Assembly (NCBI GenBank): GCA_018222665.1 | Contig: JAAEZW010000152.1 | Location: 1-5,392, forward strand | DNA: 5,392 bases | Source of the DNA: Paracoccaceae bacterium | GTDB lineage: Bacteria > Pseudomonadota > Alphaproteobacteria > Rhodobacterales > Rhodobacteraceae | Direction: 5' to 3' | Shown here: piece after piece, positions 1 through 5,211 of the stretch | Numbering within the stretch: position 1 is the first letter of the stretch | Layout: every line of letters begins with the position of its first letter | Position numbers and translations under genes: made by a program | The notes under the pieces: generated by a model | Told to the model about the DNA's origin: nothing | Databases searched by the model: none | Seen by the model: the letters and a program-made list of their open reading frames with translations, nothing else

Positions 1-281
1 GACGTGCAGAAGCGCGTAATTTGGTTGCAATTTATGCAGCGCTGGCGGACGAGAGTGTTGAAAAGGTGCTAACAGAGGTGGGCGGAAAACAATTTTCAGA
101 ATTCAAACCCATGCTGGTTGAACGTGCGGTTGAAAAACTTTCGCCCATTTCTGCGGAAATGCGTCGGTTGTTGGATGACAAATCCGAAATTGATCGGGTG
201 TTAGAAGGCGGCGCGGAGCGTGCGCGCACAATTGCGGCACCGATTTTGAAACGCACATATGAAATTGTTGGCCTAAAGTAA
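1..281 (+). CDS. trpS: Tryptophan--tRNA ligase, C-terminal part (5' end outside window)
   Basis: This is the last 92 residues of tryptophanyl-tRNA synthetase, the cytoplasmic class I enzyme that joins tryptophan to tRNA(Trp) using ATP. The frame is open to the left edge (first full codon at 3), so the start and the HIGH and KMSKS motifs lie outside the window. What is visible is the helical C-terminal end: NLVAIYAAL, then GGKQFSEFKPMLVERAVEKLSPI, a stretch of charged helix, and the closing RARTIAAPILKRTYEIVGLK. I recognise this as the usual TrpRS tail (GK.FSEFKP.L...V..L.PI). The family is usually about 330-350 residues, so roughly a quarter is present. The gene ends in TAA and is followed by 117 bases carrying three stem-loops before the stress-protein gene. 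The TTG at 21 is an internal leucine, not a start. Family identity is from recall and is fairly secure. Confidence 0.92.
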   Translation, partial: RAEARNLVAIYAALADESVEKVLTEVGGKQFSEFKPMLVERAVEKLSPISAEMRRLLDDKSEIDRVLEGGAERARTIAAPILKRTYEIVGLK

Positions 282-304
282 CCAAGGCCACAGACATGCG
301 GAAC

Positions 305-326
305 GGGGCATTTTGAAGAATGCCTT
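305..326 (+). other. Stem-loop 1 downstream of trpS
   Basis: GGCATT (307-312) pairs perfectly with AATGCC (319-324). The stem can extend with G-U pairs to 305-313/318-326 around a four-base TGAA loop. It begins 23 bases after the trpS stop, so it could protect or end the trpS mRNA. No run of T follows, so it is not a classic intrinsic terminator. Confidence 0.45.
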
Positions 327-336
327 GACCCAAACA

Positions 337-356
337 CAGAGTTGAACCACACTCTG
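337..356 (+). other. Stem-loop 2 in the trpS-usp gap
   Basis: CAGAGT (337-342) and ACTCTG (351-356) are perfect inverted copies separated by eight bases (343-350). It is the second of three consecutive hairpins. No T tract follows. Six base pairs alone is weak evidence; the tandem arrangement is what makes it noteworthy. Confidence 0.35.
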
Positions 357-357
357 C

Positions 358-379
358 CTGATCGGTTTTGACCGATTAG
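358..379 (+). other. Stem-loop 3, just upstream of the usp ribosome binding site
   Basis: ATCGGT (361-366) and ACCGAT (371-376) form a perfect stem around a TTTG loop. Extension to CTGATCGGT/ACCGATTAG (358-366/371-379) gives nine pairs with one G-U. It ends eight bases before the AGGAG at 388-392, so it lies in the likely leader of the stress-protein mRNA and could affect translation or serve as a protein-binding palindrome. No T run follows. Confidence 0.45.
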
Positions 380-387
380 CCAATATC

Positions 388-392
388 AGGAG
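388..392 (+). promoter_or_regulatory. Ribosome binding site setting the TTG start of the usp gene
   Basis: AGGAG lies six bases before the TTG at 399. This spacing supports TTG 399 as the start, giving a protein that begins MRKFMVVLDDS. The next in-frame ATG (411) would remove the first residues of the conserved N-terminal beta strand and has no comparable site. Confidence 0.7.
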
Positions 393-398
393 CGGGTC

Positions 399-854
399 TT
401 GCGCAAATTTATGGTGGTCCTTGACGATAGCAAAGAATGTCTAAATGCGATGCGCTTTGCTGCAATGCGTGCGGCGAACTCTGGAGGTGGCGTCACAATC
501 TTGGCAGTGATCAGTCCAGATGAATTCAATCACTGGATCGGCGTGAGCGACATTATGCGTGAAGAAGCACGCGAGCGTATCGAAGTCCATTTCGAAGTCT
601 TTGCAAAATGGATGCGTGATCGCAAAAATATTGAACCTGAATTGGTGATCCGCGAGGGCGAGGTCGTGTCGGAAATTTTGGCACAAATCCAGTCCGATCC
701 TGATATTGGGGTGCTGGTTCTGGGAGCTGGTTTAGACAAAAAGGGCCCAGGTCCCTTGGTCAACCAAATGTCCAAAAATGCGGGGACGCTGCCAATCCCT
801 GTGACGATAGTGCCTGGGTCGCTGACCAAAGAACAGCTTGAACTGATTACGTAG
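399..854 (+). CDS. Universal stress protein (UspA family), single domain
   Basis: A 151-residue cytoplasmic protein with one Usp domain, the normal length for a single-domain member. The first strand reads FMVVLDDSKEC (residues 4-14), corresponding to the family's opening hydrophobic strand plus acidic/small residues that contact nucleotide. The closing block VLVLGAG (105-111) ... NAGTLPIPVTIVPG (127-140) matches the usual final strands with the P(I/C)PV element. The canonical ATP loop Gx2Gx9G(S/T) is not clean here; the stretch GPGPLVNQMSKNAGT (116-130) occupies that place, so nucleotide binding is uncertain. Residues 41-75 (DEFNHWIG... FAKWMRD) resemble what I recall of alphaproteobacterial copies next to trpS. 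The start is TTG with a well-placed AGGAG. Usp proteins are linked to stress survival, but no specific role can be assigned. It is separated from nfuA by 93 bases with a candidate promoter. Confidence 0.88.
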   Translation: MRKFMVVLDDSKECLNAMRFAAMRAANSGGGVTILAVISPDEFNHWIGVSDIMREEARERIEVHFEVFAKWMRDRKNIEPELVIREGEVVSEILAQIQSDPDIGVLVLGAGLDKKGPGPLVNQMSKNAGTLPIPVTIVPGSLTKEQLELIT

Positions 855-891
855 CCTCCTTAAAAACTGATATTTACGACGCGCTCTAATC

Positions 892-920
892 TTGACTTAT
901 CTGGTCGGGAAAGCCATATT
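892..920 (+). promoter_or_regulatory. Candidate sigma70-type promoter for nfuA-tsaB-rimI
   Basis: TTGACT (892-897, 5 of 6 to consensus) is followed after exactly 17 bases by CATATT (915-920, 4 of 6), then an AT-rich tract TAAAATAATT (921-930). Transcription would start near 927, leaving a short leader before nfuA. The location in the only sizeable gap before the overlapping gene set fits. This is by inspection only; no transcription data. Confidence 0.5.
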
Positions 921-947
921 TAAAATAATTCTAAATTGGAGAGCGTG

Positions 948-1508
948 ATGTTCATTCAAACCGAAACGACCCCGAACCCAGCCACATTAAAGTTCCTTCC
1001 TGGACTAAGCATTATGGATGAAGGCACGGCGGATTATCAAAACGCAGATGATGCGGGAAACTCTCCTCTTGCGCAGCGTTTGTTTGCGGTTGCGGGTGTA
1101 CGTGGCGTATTCCTAGGGCGAGATTTTGTGACGATCACCAAGGACGAAGCAACCGATTGGGATCATGCGAAACCTGCCCTACTCGGCGCAATCATGGAAC
1201 ATTTCCAGTCTGGTCAACCGGTCATTCAGGGTGATCAGGCGGCCGATCATGGCACGCAGCACAGTGAAGAAGACGCTGGTATCGTATCACAAATCAAAGA
1301 ATTGCTGGATTCTCGTGTTCGCCCCGCTGTTGCCCAAGATGGCGGTGACATCACGTTCCACGGATTTGAACGTGGCGTGGTATACCTTCAGATGAAAGGC
1401 GCGTGTGCAGGATGTCCATCCTCAACCATGACGCTAAAGATGGGTATTGAAAACCTACTACGCCACTACATCCCAGAGGTGACTGAGGTCCGTCCTGTTG
1501 GCCTCTGA
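948..1508 (+). CDS. nfuA: Fe-S cluster carrier/scaffold protein of the Nfu family
   Basis: A 186-residue cytoplasmic protein with two domains. Residues about 1-88 are the Nfu N-terminal domain, opening MFIQTETTPNPATLKFLPG and including GVRGVFLGRDFVTITK. Residues about 110-186 are the NifU-type C-terminal domain with RPAVAQDGGDI (125-135) and the cluster-binding CxxC at C153 and C156 (GACAGCPSS). In this family a dimer holds a 4Fe-4S cluster through these cysteines and passes it to apo-enzymes. The ATG at 948 is chosen because GGAG (938-941) lies six bases upstream and TPNP-type starts are typical; the earlier in-frame TTG at 936 would overlap that site. The N-terminal domain is of the alphaproteobacterial/mitochondrial NFU1 kind rather than the A-type-like domain of E. 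coli NfuA. It overlaps tsaB by 11 bases, suggesting co-translation. No isc or suf genes are visible nearby. Confidence 0.93.
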   Translation: MFIQTETTPNPATLKFLPGLSIMDEGTADYQNADDAGNSPLAQRLFAVAGVRGVFLGRDFVTITKDEATDWDHAKPALLGAIMEHFQSGQPVIQGDQAADHGTQHSEEDAGIVSQIKELLDSRVRPAVAQDGGDITFHGFERGVVYLQMKGACAGCPSSTMTLKMGIENLLRHYIPEVTEVRPVGL

Positions 1509-2091
1509 CACAGTTGTCCTTGCCTTTGACACATCTGGTCCGTTTTGTGCAGCGGCTGTTCTTGTAAATGGTGAATTCATGGCCTGTCGCGCCGATGATA
1601 TGGCGCGCGGCCAAGCCGAAGCAATCATGGACATGATAGTGGACGTTTTAGACACCTCTGGCGTCACCTTGCAGGATGTGTCGCGCATTGGCGTGGGGAC
1701 TGGCCCCGGGAATTTCACAGGCATTCGCATTTCAGTGTCCGCAGCGCTTGGTTTTGCGCTGTCTCTTGGAATTCCTGCAATTGGCGTGAATGGGTTTGAT
1801 GCAACGCTTTATAGACAGAGCGATGAGGCGGTCGCGTGCCTGCCCGCGATACGCGATCAGATATATTTTTCAGGTCACGGTCTGAACTCACAACTAGGAG
1901 ATCGTGATCAGGCTGCGCAGCTTGGTCGCCCCCTAATTTACCGCCCCGATCCAGCGCAACTGGTCAAAAATATCGCACGTATGGCTGAAAACGCAGATCG
2001 GTTTGATCGCCCAGTCCCTATGTACGTCAAGCCAGCAGATGCAGCGCCCGCACGCGATTTACCCCCAAAGGTGTTAGATGACGCCAGCTGA
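1498..2091 (+). CDS. tsaB: tRNA t6A37 threonylcarbamoyltransferase complex subunit TsaB
   Basis: A 197-residue protein of the TsaB (YeaZ) family. With TsaD and TsaE it helps transfer the threonylcarbamoyl group onto A37 of tRNAs reading ANN codons; TsaB is the non-catalytic ASKHA-fold partner that dimerises with TsaD. The N-terminal strand VVLAFDTSGPFCAAAVL (6-22), the ARGQAE helix start (36-41) and the hallmark GVGTGPGNFTGIRISVSAALGFAL (65-88) are clear. The C-terminal PMYVKPADAAP (174-184) is the recurring Y(V/L)(R/K)..(D/N)A element. At 197 residues it is shorter than the 231 of E. coli TsaB, mostly in the second half. The start is TTG at 1498: an in-frame TGA at 1480 excludes anything upstream except rare CTG codons, and GAGG (1485-1488) precedes it. 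It overlaps nfuA by 11 bases and rimI by 14, implying translational coupling. Confidence 0.92.
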   Translation: MASDTVVLAFDTSGPFCAAAVLVNGEFMACRADDMARGQAEAIMDMIVDVLDTSGVTLQDVSRIGVGTGPGNFTGIRISVSAALGFALSLGIPAIGVNGFDATLYRQSDEAVACLPAIRDQIYFSGHGLNSQLGDRDQAAQLGRPLIYRPDPAQLVKNIARMAENADRFDRPVPMYVKPADAAPARDLPPKVLDDAS

Positions 2092-2512
2092 AATGGCACA
2101 GCTTCACCGCTCCGAGCCAACTGGACAGCGCGCATGGAGCGAAGCTGAATTTTCCACAATGCTTTCCGCAAGTAATGCGTTATCCGTCACTTGCGACGCA
2201 GGGTTCGCAGTGGGTCAAGTCATTGTGAACGAAGCCGAACTCTTTCTGATCATGACAAAACCTGAACATCGCAAGCAGGGGATTGGGCACCGTATTTTGG
2301 CAACGTTTGAACAGCGGGCGTTACAAAATAATATTCGCCGTATCATTCTGGAAGTGGCGTATTCAAATGTAGCGGCTCGGGCGTTATACACGTCAAATGG
2401 GTATCAACAGATTGCAGTGCGTAAAAACTACTACACCTTCCCTAACGGAAGACGTGTTGATGCAATCGTCATGGAAAAACACCTGAAAAAAACAGCTGAA
2501 AACACAGGATAA
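2078..2512 (+). CDS. rimI: Ribosomal-protein-alanine N-acetyltransferase RimI-like (GNAT)
   Basis: A 144-residue single-domain GNAT acetyltransferase. The acetyl-CoA loop is seen as KPEHRKQGIGHRIL (61-74, R/Q-x-x-G-x-G type). It is followed by IILEVAYSNVAARALYTSNGYQ (89-110), whose LEV..SN.AA.ALY pattern, with Tyr104 in the usual general-acid position, is characteristic of RimI. The segment VRKNYYTFPNGRRVDAIVMEK (114-134) matches the RimI R.NYY....(D)A..M ending. RimI acetylates the N-terminus of ribosomal protein S18 in E. coli; the substrate here is inferred. The ATG at 2078 has AAAGG (2067-2071) six bases upstream and starts inside the end of tsaB (14-base overlap). tsaB-rimI adjacency is widespread and strengthens both calls. 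The first 30 residues are poorly conserved by eye. It ends TAA, and no strong terminator follows. Confidence 0.88.
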   Translation: MTPAEMAQLHRSEPTGQRAWSEAEFSTMLSASNALSVTCDAGFAVGQVIVNEAELFLIMTKPEHRKQGIGHRILATFEQRALQNNIRRIILEVAYSNVAARALYTSNGYQQIAVRKNYYTFPNGRRVDAIVMEKHLKKTAENTG

Positions 2513-2519
2513 ACTTCCC

Positions 2520-2545
2520 GTTTTTCAAAGAAATTCGTGAAAAAC
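2520..2545 (+). other. AT-rich inverted repeat between rimI and the transporter promoter
   Basis: GTTTTTC (2520-2526) and GAAAAAC (2539-2545) are perfect inverted copies with a 12-base centre that itself holds GAA-A-TTC. It starts eight bases after the rimI stop and ends three bases before the candidate -35 of the transporter operon. It could be a weak 3' end for the rimI mRNA or a regulator-binding site; the sequence does not decide. Confidence 0.3.
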
Positions 2546-2548
2546 CAG

Positions 2549-2578
2549 TTGACGGTTTACCCAATCAGCGGGCTTAAT
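2549..2578 (+). promoter_or_regulatory. Candidate sigma70-type promoter of the transporter operon
   Basis: TTGACG (2549-2554, 5 of 6) is followed after 18 bases by CTTAAT (2573-2578, 4 of 6); TTAATA (2574-2579) is a one-base alternative. Transcription would begin near 2585, just before the palindrome at 2591-2611. It lies in the 118-base gap ahead of the binding-protein gene, where a separate promoter is expected for a functionally unrelated operon. Confidence 0.45.
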
Positions 2579-2590
2579 ACTGTATCGAAT

Positions 2591-2611
2591 AACGCAGGGG
2601 GTGCCTGCGTT
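2591..2611 (+). promoter_or_regulatory. Eight-bp palindrome in the leader of the binding-protein gene (operator or mRNA hairpin)
   Basis: AACGCAGG (2591-2598) and CCTGCGTT (2604-2611) are perfect inverted copies around GGGTG. As DNA it has the size and symmetry of a dimeric repressor site placed just downstream of the -10. As RNA it would be a stable hairpin very near the 5' end, finishing seven bases before the GGGAG ribosome binding site (2619-2623). I do not recognise it as any known riboswitch. Confidence 0.55.
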
Positions 2612-2630
2612 CGCAACTGGGAGAGATATT

Positions 2631-3626
2631 ATGAGCATCATGACTAAAATATTAGGTGCAACAGCTGCATCAGCGTTAATCGCAGGTACAGCATTGGCGG
2701 AACCCGCGGTCATTTATGATTTGGGTGGTAAGTTTGATAAGTCATTTAATGAAGCTGGATATAATGGCGCAAAACGTTGGGCAGATGAAACAGGCGGGAC
2801 ATTTCGAGAAATTGAGCTCACCTCAGAAGCGCAGCGAGAGCAAGCTTTACGTCGCTTTGCAGAAGCTGGAGCAAACCCAATCATCACGATGGGCTTTGCA
2901 ATGACGACACCGATCGAAGCAGTCGCTCCCGAATATCCAGACGTTAAGTTCGTCAATATTGATGGCTGGGCAAACCTACCTAACGTACAAACCGTTTCAT
3001 TTGCAGAGCATGAGGGTTCATATCTGGCTGGCGTGATGGCGGCGATGGCGTCGAAGTCCGGAACCGTAGGGTTCATTGGTGGAATGGACATCCCTCTTAT
3101 CCGTAAATTTGGTTGCGGTTATGCTCAGGGCGTAAAATCTGTAAACCCCAATGCCACAATTGTTGCAAATATGACAGGTACTACACCAGCTGCGTGGAAC
3201 GACCCAGTGAAAGGTTCTGAACTTACAAAAGCACAAATCGCACAAGGCGCGGATGTTGTATATGCAGCAGCAGGCGGTACAGGTGTCGGAGTTCTGCAAA
3301 CAGCTGCAGATGAAGGCATCCTGTCAATTGGTGTAGATAGCAATCAAAACCACCTACACCCAGGAAAAGTCCTAACTTCAATGCTAAAACGAGTCGATAA
3401 TACAGTTTACAATGCGCTGAAAGACGGATCAGATTTGCAAACTGGGTATTTAACTATGGATCTCGCTTCTGAAGGTGTCGGCGTTGCTTTTGACGAAAAT
3501 AATGCCGCCTTAGTTAACGCCAAAATGAAAGATGCGGTTGCAGCCGCGACCGACGGGATCATTTCAGGCAGCATCAAAGTCGAAAACTACGCCGCTACAG
3601 ATACCTGCACAGTGTTGGAATTCTGA
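2631..3626 (+). CDS. BMP/PnrA-family periplasmic binding protein of an ABC importer (probable nucleoside/purine uptake)
   Basis: A 331-residue exported protein of the BMP/PnrA/Med family of substrate-binding proteins. Residues 1-23 are a signal peptide: short N-terminus with Lys6, hydrophobic core, and TALA|EP cleavage after Ala23. No lipobox Cys follows, so a soluble periplasmic protein is expected. Mature hallmarks are YDLGGKFDKSFNEAGYNGAKR (29-49, the family's D-KSFN element), MGFAMTTPI, GFIGGMDIPLIRKFGCGYAQG, AAAGGTGVGVLQTA and IGVDSNQN. The ATG at 2631 has GGGAG (2619-2623) seven bases upstream of it; the GTG at 2601 sits inside the palindrome and would spoil the signal peptide. The mature protein has just two cysteines, C162 and C326. 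Well-studied members bind nucleosides (Treponema PnrA), so purine or nucleoside uptake is likely, but the ligand here is inference. The ATPase gene begins seven bases after its stop. Confidence 0.92.
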   Translation: MSIMTKILGATAASALIAGTALAEPAVIYDLGGKFDKSFNEAGYNGAKRWADETGGTFREIELTSEAQREQALRRFAEAGANPIITMGFAMTTPIEAVAPEYPDVKFVNIDGWANLPNVQTVSFAEHEGSYLAGVMAAMASKSGTVGFIGGMDIPLIRKFGCGYAQGVKSVNPNATIVANMTGTTPAAWNDPVKGSELTKAQIAQGADVVYAAAGGTGVGVLQTAADEGILSIGVDSNQNHLHPGKVLTSMLKRVDNTVYNALKDGSDLQTGYLTMDLASEGVGVAFDENNAALVNAKMKDAVAAATDGIISGSIKVENYAATDTCTVLEF

Positions 3627-3633
3627 GAACAAG

Positions 3634-5211
3634 ATGTCTCAAAACACAAACTTAGGGCGGTCAAACAAGGCCGCCCTTAATAGTACATTGACTGCATTAG
3701 AGTTACGCAATATCACCAAATCTTTTGGCGCAGTTGTCGCTAACAAAGATATTTCTATCGCTGTAAAACAAGGAACTATTCACGGAATAATTGGTGAAAA
3801 TGGTGCGGGTAAATCGACATTGATGTCGATCCTTTTTGGTTATTATAAAGCAGACGCTGGCGATATTTTTATTGGCGGTCAAAAAACACAGATACCCGAT
3901 AGTCAGGCAGCAATCGCCGCAGGCATCGGAATGGTATTTCAACACTTTAAATTGGTTCAGAATTTCACAGTTCTGGAAAACGTTATTTTGGGTGCAGAGG
4001 ATGGTGTTCTGCTTAAAACATCGTTGCAAAATGCTCGTGAAATATTGCGCCAATTGGCGCAAGAATACGAACTAGAGGTTGATCCAGATGCAGTGATCGA
4101 GGATTTGTCCGTGGGTCACCAACAGCGCGTCGAAATCTTAAAAGCGTTGTATCGCAAAGCCGAAATCCTAATACTGGACGAGCCAACGGGCGTCTTAACG
4201 CCATCTGAGGCCGACCAACTTTTCCGTATCCTGCGCCGCCTGCGGGAAGAGGGGAAAACAATCATCCTAATCACGCATAAACTCCGTGAAATTATGGATA
4301 TCACCGATACGGTATCCGTCATGCGTCGCGGTGAAATGACCGCGACAGTTAAAACTAGTGATACTAGCCCCCAAGAATTAGCTGAACTTATGGTTGGGCG
4401 AAAAGTTTTATTGCGCGTAGACAAAGCGCCTGCGCATCCCAAAGAGGTGGTGCTAGAAATAGAAAATCTACGAGTAGTCGACGATGCAGGCGTTGAACGG
4501 GTTAAGGGGATCAACCTGAATTTGCGCGCCGGTGAAGTGCTGGGGATTGCTGGTGTCGCAGGCAACGGTCAATCAGAATTGCTCGAGGTAATGGGCGGAT
4601 ATCAGACGGCAAGCGGCAAAATCACTGTTAATGGACAAGAAATTGACCTAACAGGTAAAAAATCAGACGGTCAATCCCGTCGCGCCCGTGGCATTGCCCA
4701 TGTTCCAGAAGATCGCCAAAGCGAAGGTTTGATCATGGATTACGCCGCATGGGAAAACGTTGTCTTTGGCTATCATCGGGATACAAAATTCCAATCGGGC
4801 CTGTTCATGAACAACGCCGCCATCAAAGAAGACGCAGCAGGCAAAATGGAACGTTTTGACGTCCGCCCACCAAACCCAAGACTTCTGGCGAGAAATTTCT
4901 CGGGTGGTAACCAGCAAAAAATTGTCGTGGCACGAGAAATTGAAAGGGACCCAGACATTTTATTGGTAGGCCAGCCGACACGCGGCGTTGATATTGGCGC
5001 CATCGAATTTATTCACAAACAAATCATTGCGCTGCGGGATCGCGGCAAAGCAGTCTTGCTCGTCTCTGTTGAATTGGATGAAGTCCTGTCGCTGTCCGAT
5101 CGGATCGCAGTCATGTTTGATGGTCATATCATGGGCGAACGCCTGCCACAAAATACGGATGAGCGCGAATTGGGGCTGTTAATGGCCGGCGTAACAGAGG
5201 AGGCAAGCTGA
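3634..5211 (+). CDS. Double-domain ABC importer ATPase (BMP-associated, sugar/nucleoside type)
   Basis: A 525-residue cytoplasmic protein with two fused nucleotide-binding domains that powers the importer. Domain 1 (about 21-255) has Walker A GENGAGKST (54-62), Q-loop Gln103, signature LSVGHQQ (158-164), Walker B ILILDEP (178-184) and switch His215. Domain 2 (about 272-515) has a degenerate Walker A, GVAGNGQSE (307-315, no GK[ST]), a good signature FSGGNQQK (422-429), Walker B ILLVGQP (442-448) with Gln447 in place of the catalytic Glu, and Val479 in place of the switch His. This asymmetry is common in RbsA/MglA/YufO-like ATPases; one composite site (Walker A of domain 1 with FSGGNQQ of domain 2) should hydrolyse ATP. 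The ATG at 3634 lies seven bases after the binding-protein stop and has only a weak GAG upstream. The first 20 residues are low-complexity and overlap a stem-loop. It shares one base with the permease gene. Confidence 0.94.
   Translation: MSQNTNLGRSNKAALNSTLTALELRNITKSFGAVVANKDISIAVKQGTIHGIIGENGAGKSTLMSILFGYYKADAGDIFIGGQKTQIPDSQAAIAAGIGMVFQHFKLVQNFTVLENVILGAEDGVLLKTSLQNAREILRQLAQEYELEVDPDAVIEDLSVGHQQRVEILKALYRKAEILILDEPTGVLTPSEADQLFRILRRLREEGKTIILITHKLREIMDITDTVSVMRRGEMTATVKTSDTSPQELAELMVGRKVLLRVDKAPAHPKEVVLEIENLRVVDDAGVERVKGINLNLRAGEVLGIAGVAGNGQSELLEVMGGYQTASGKITVNGQEIDLTGKKSDGQSRRARGIAHVPEDRQSEGLIMDYAAWENVVFGYHRDTKFQSGLFMNNAAIKEDAAGKMERFDVRPPNPRLLARNFSGGNQQKIVVAREIERDPDILLVGQPTRGVDIGAIEFIHKQIIALRDRGKAVLLVSVELDEVLSLSDRIAVMFDGHIMGERLPQNTDERELGLLMAGVTEEAS
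3654..3677 (+). other. GC-rich stem-loop inside the 5' end of the ATPase gene
   Basis: AGGGCGG (3654-3660) pairs perfectly with CCGCCCT (3671-3677) around a ten-base loop. The DNA then turns AT-rich (TAATAGTACATT). It starts 28 bases after the binding-protein stop codon and 20 bases into the ATPase gene. Such a structure after a binding-protein gene can block 3' exonucleases or partly terminate transcription, so that the binding protein is made in excess of the membrane parts. Function is inferred; no T run follows. Confidence 0.45.
5197..5203 (+). promoter_or_regulatory. Strong ribosome binding site of the permease gene, within the ATPase gene
   Basis: GAGGAGG lies seven bases before the ATG at 5211 and codes for part of the ATPase C-terminus (TEEAS). 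It supports ATG 5211 as the start and contrasts with the weak site ahead of the ATPase gene. Confidence 0.75.

Noticed and set aside
32..352. Minus-strand open frame of 106 codons opposite trpS
   Set aside because: The protein is of shadow composition, has no recognisable domain, and lies opposite a well-supported gene.
882..945. CGCTCT (882-887) pairing with AGAGCG (940-945) over the nfuA ribosome binding site
   Set aside because: The arms are 52 bases apart, and the left arm would lie upstream of the predicted transcription start, so the RNA would not contain it.
936..947. TTG at 936 as the nfuA start
   Set aside because: It overlaps the GGAG ribosome binding site and adds four residues before the conserved MFIQTE start.
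2601..2630. GTG at 2601 as an earlier start for the binding protein
   Set aside because: It lies in the palindrome loop, lacks a ribosome binding site, and would add ten residues before a normal signal peptide; ATG 2631 has a good GGGAG.
3532..3633. Upstream extension of the ATPase frame into the end of the binding-protein gene
   Set aside because: It would overlap the binding-protein gene by 95 bases in another frame, and the extra residues do not resemble an ATPase; ATG 3634 directly follows the previous stop.
4354..4367. Repeated CTAG-containing motif (ACTAGT ... ACTAG) inside the ATPase gene
   Set aside because: Short, within conserved coding sequence, and consistent with chance codon choice.
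4552..4580. Degenerate Walker A in the ATPase as a sign of gene decay
   Set aside because: The frame is intact and the loss is typical of the second domain in this ATPase family.
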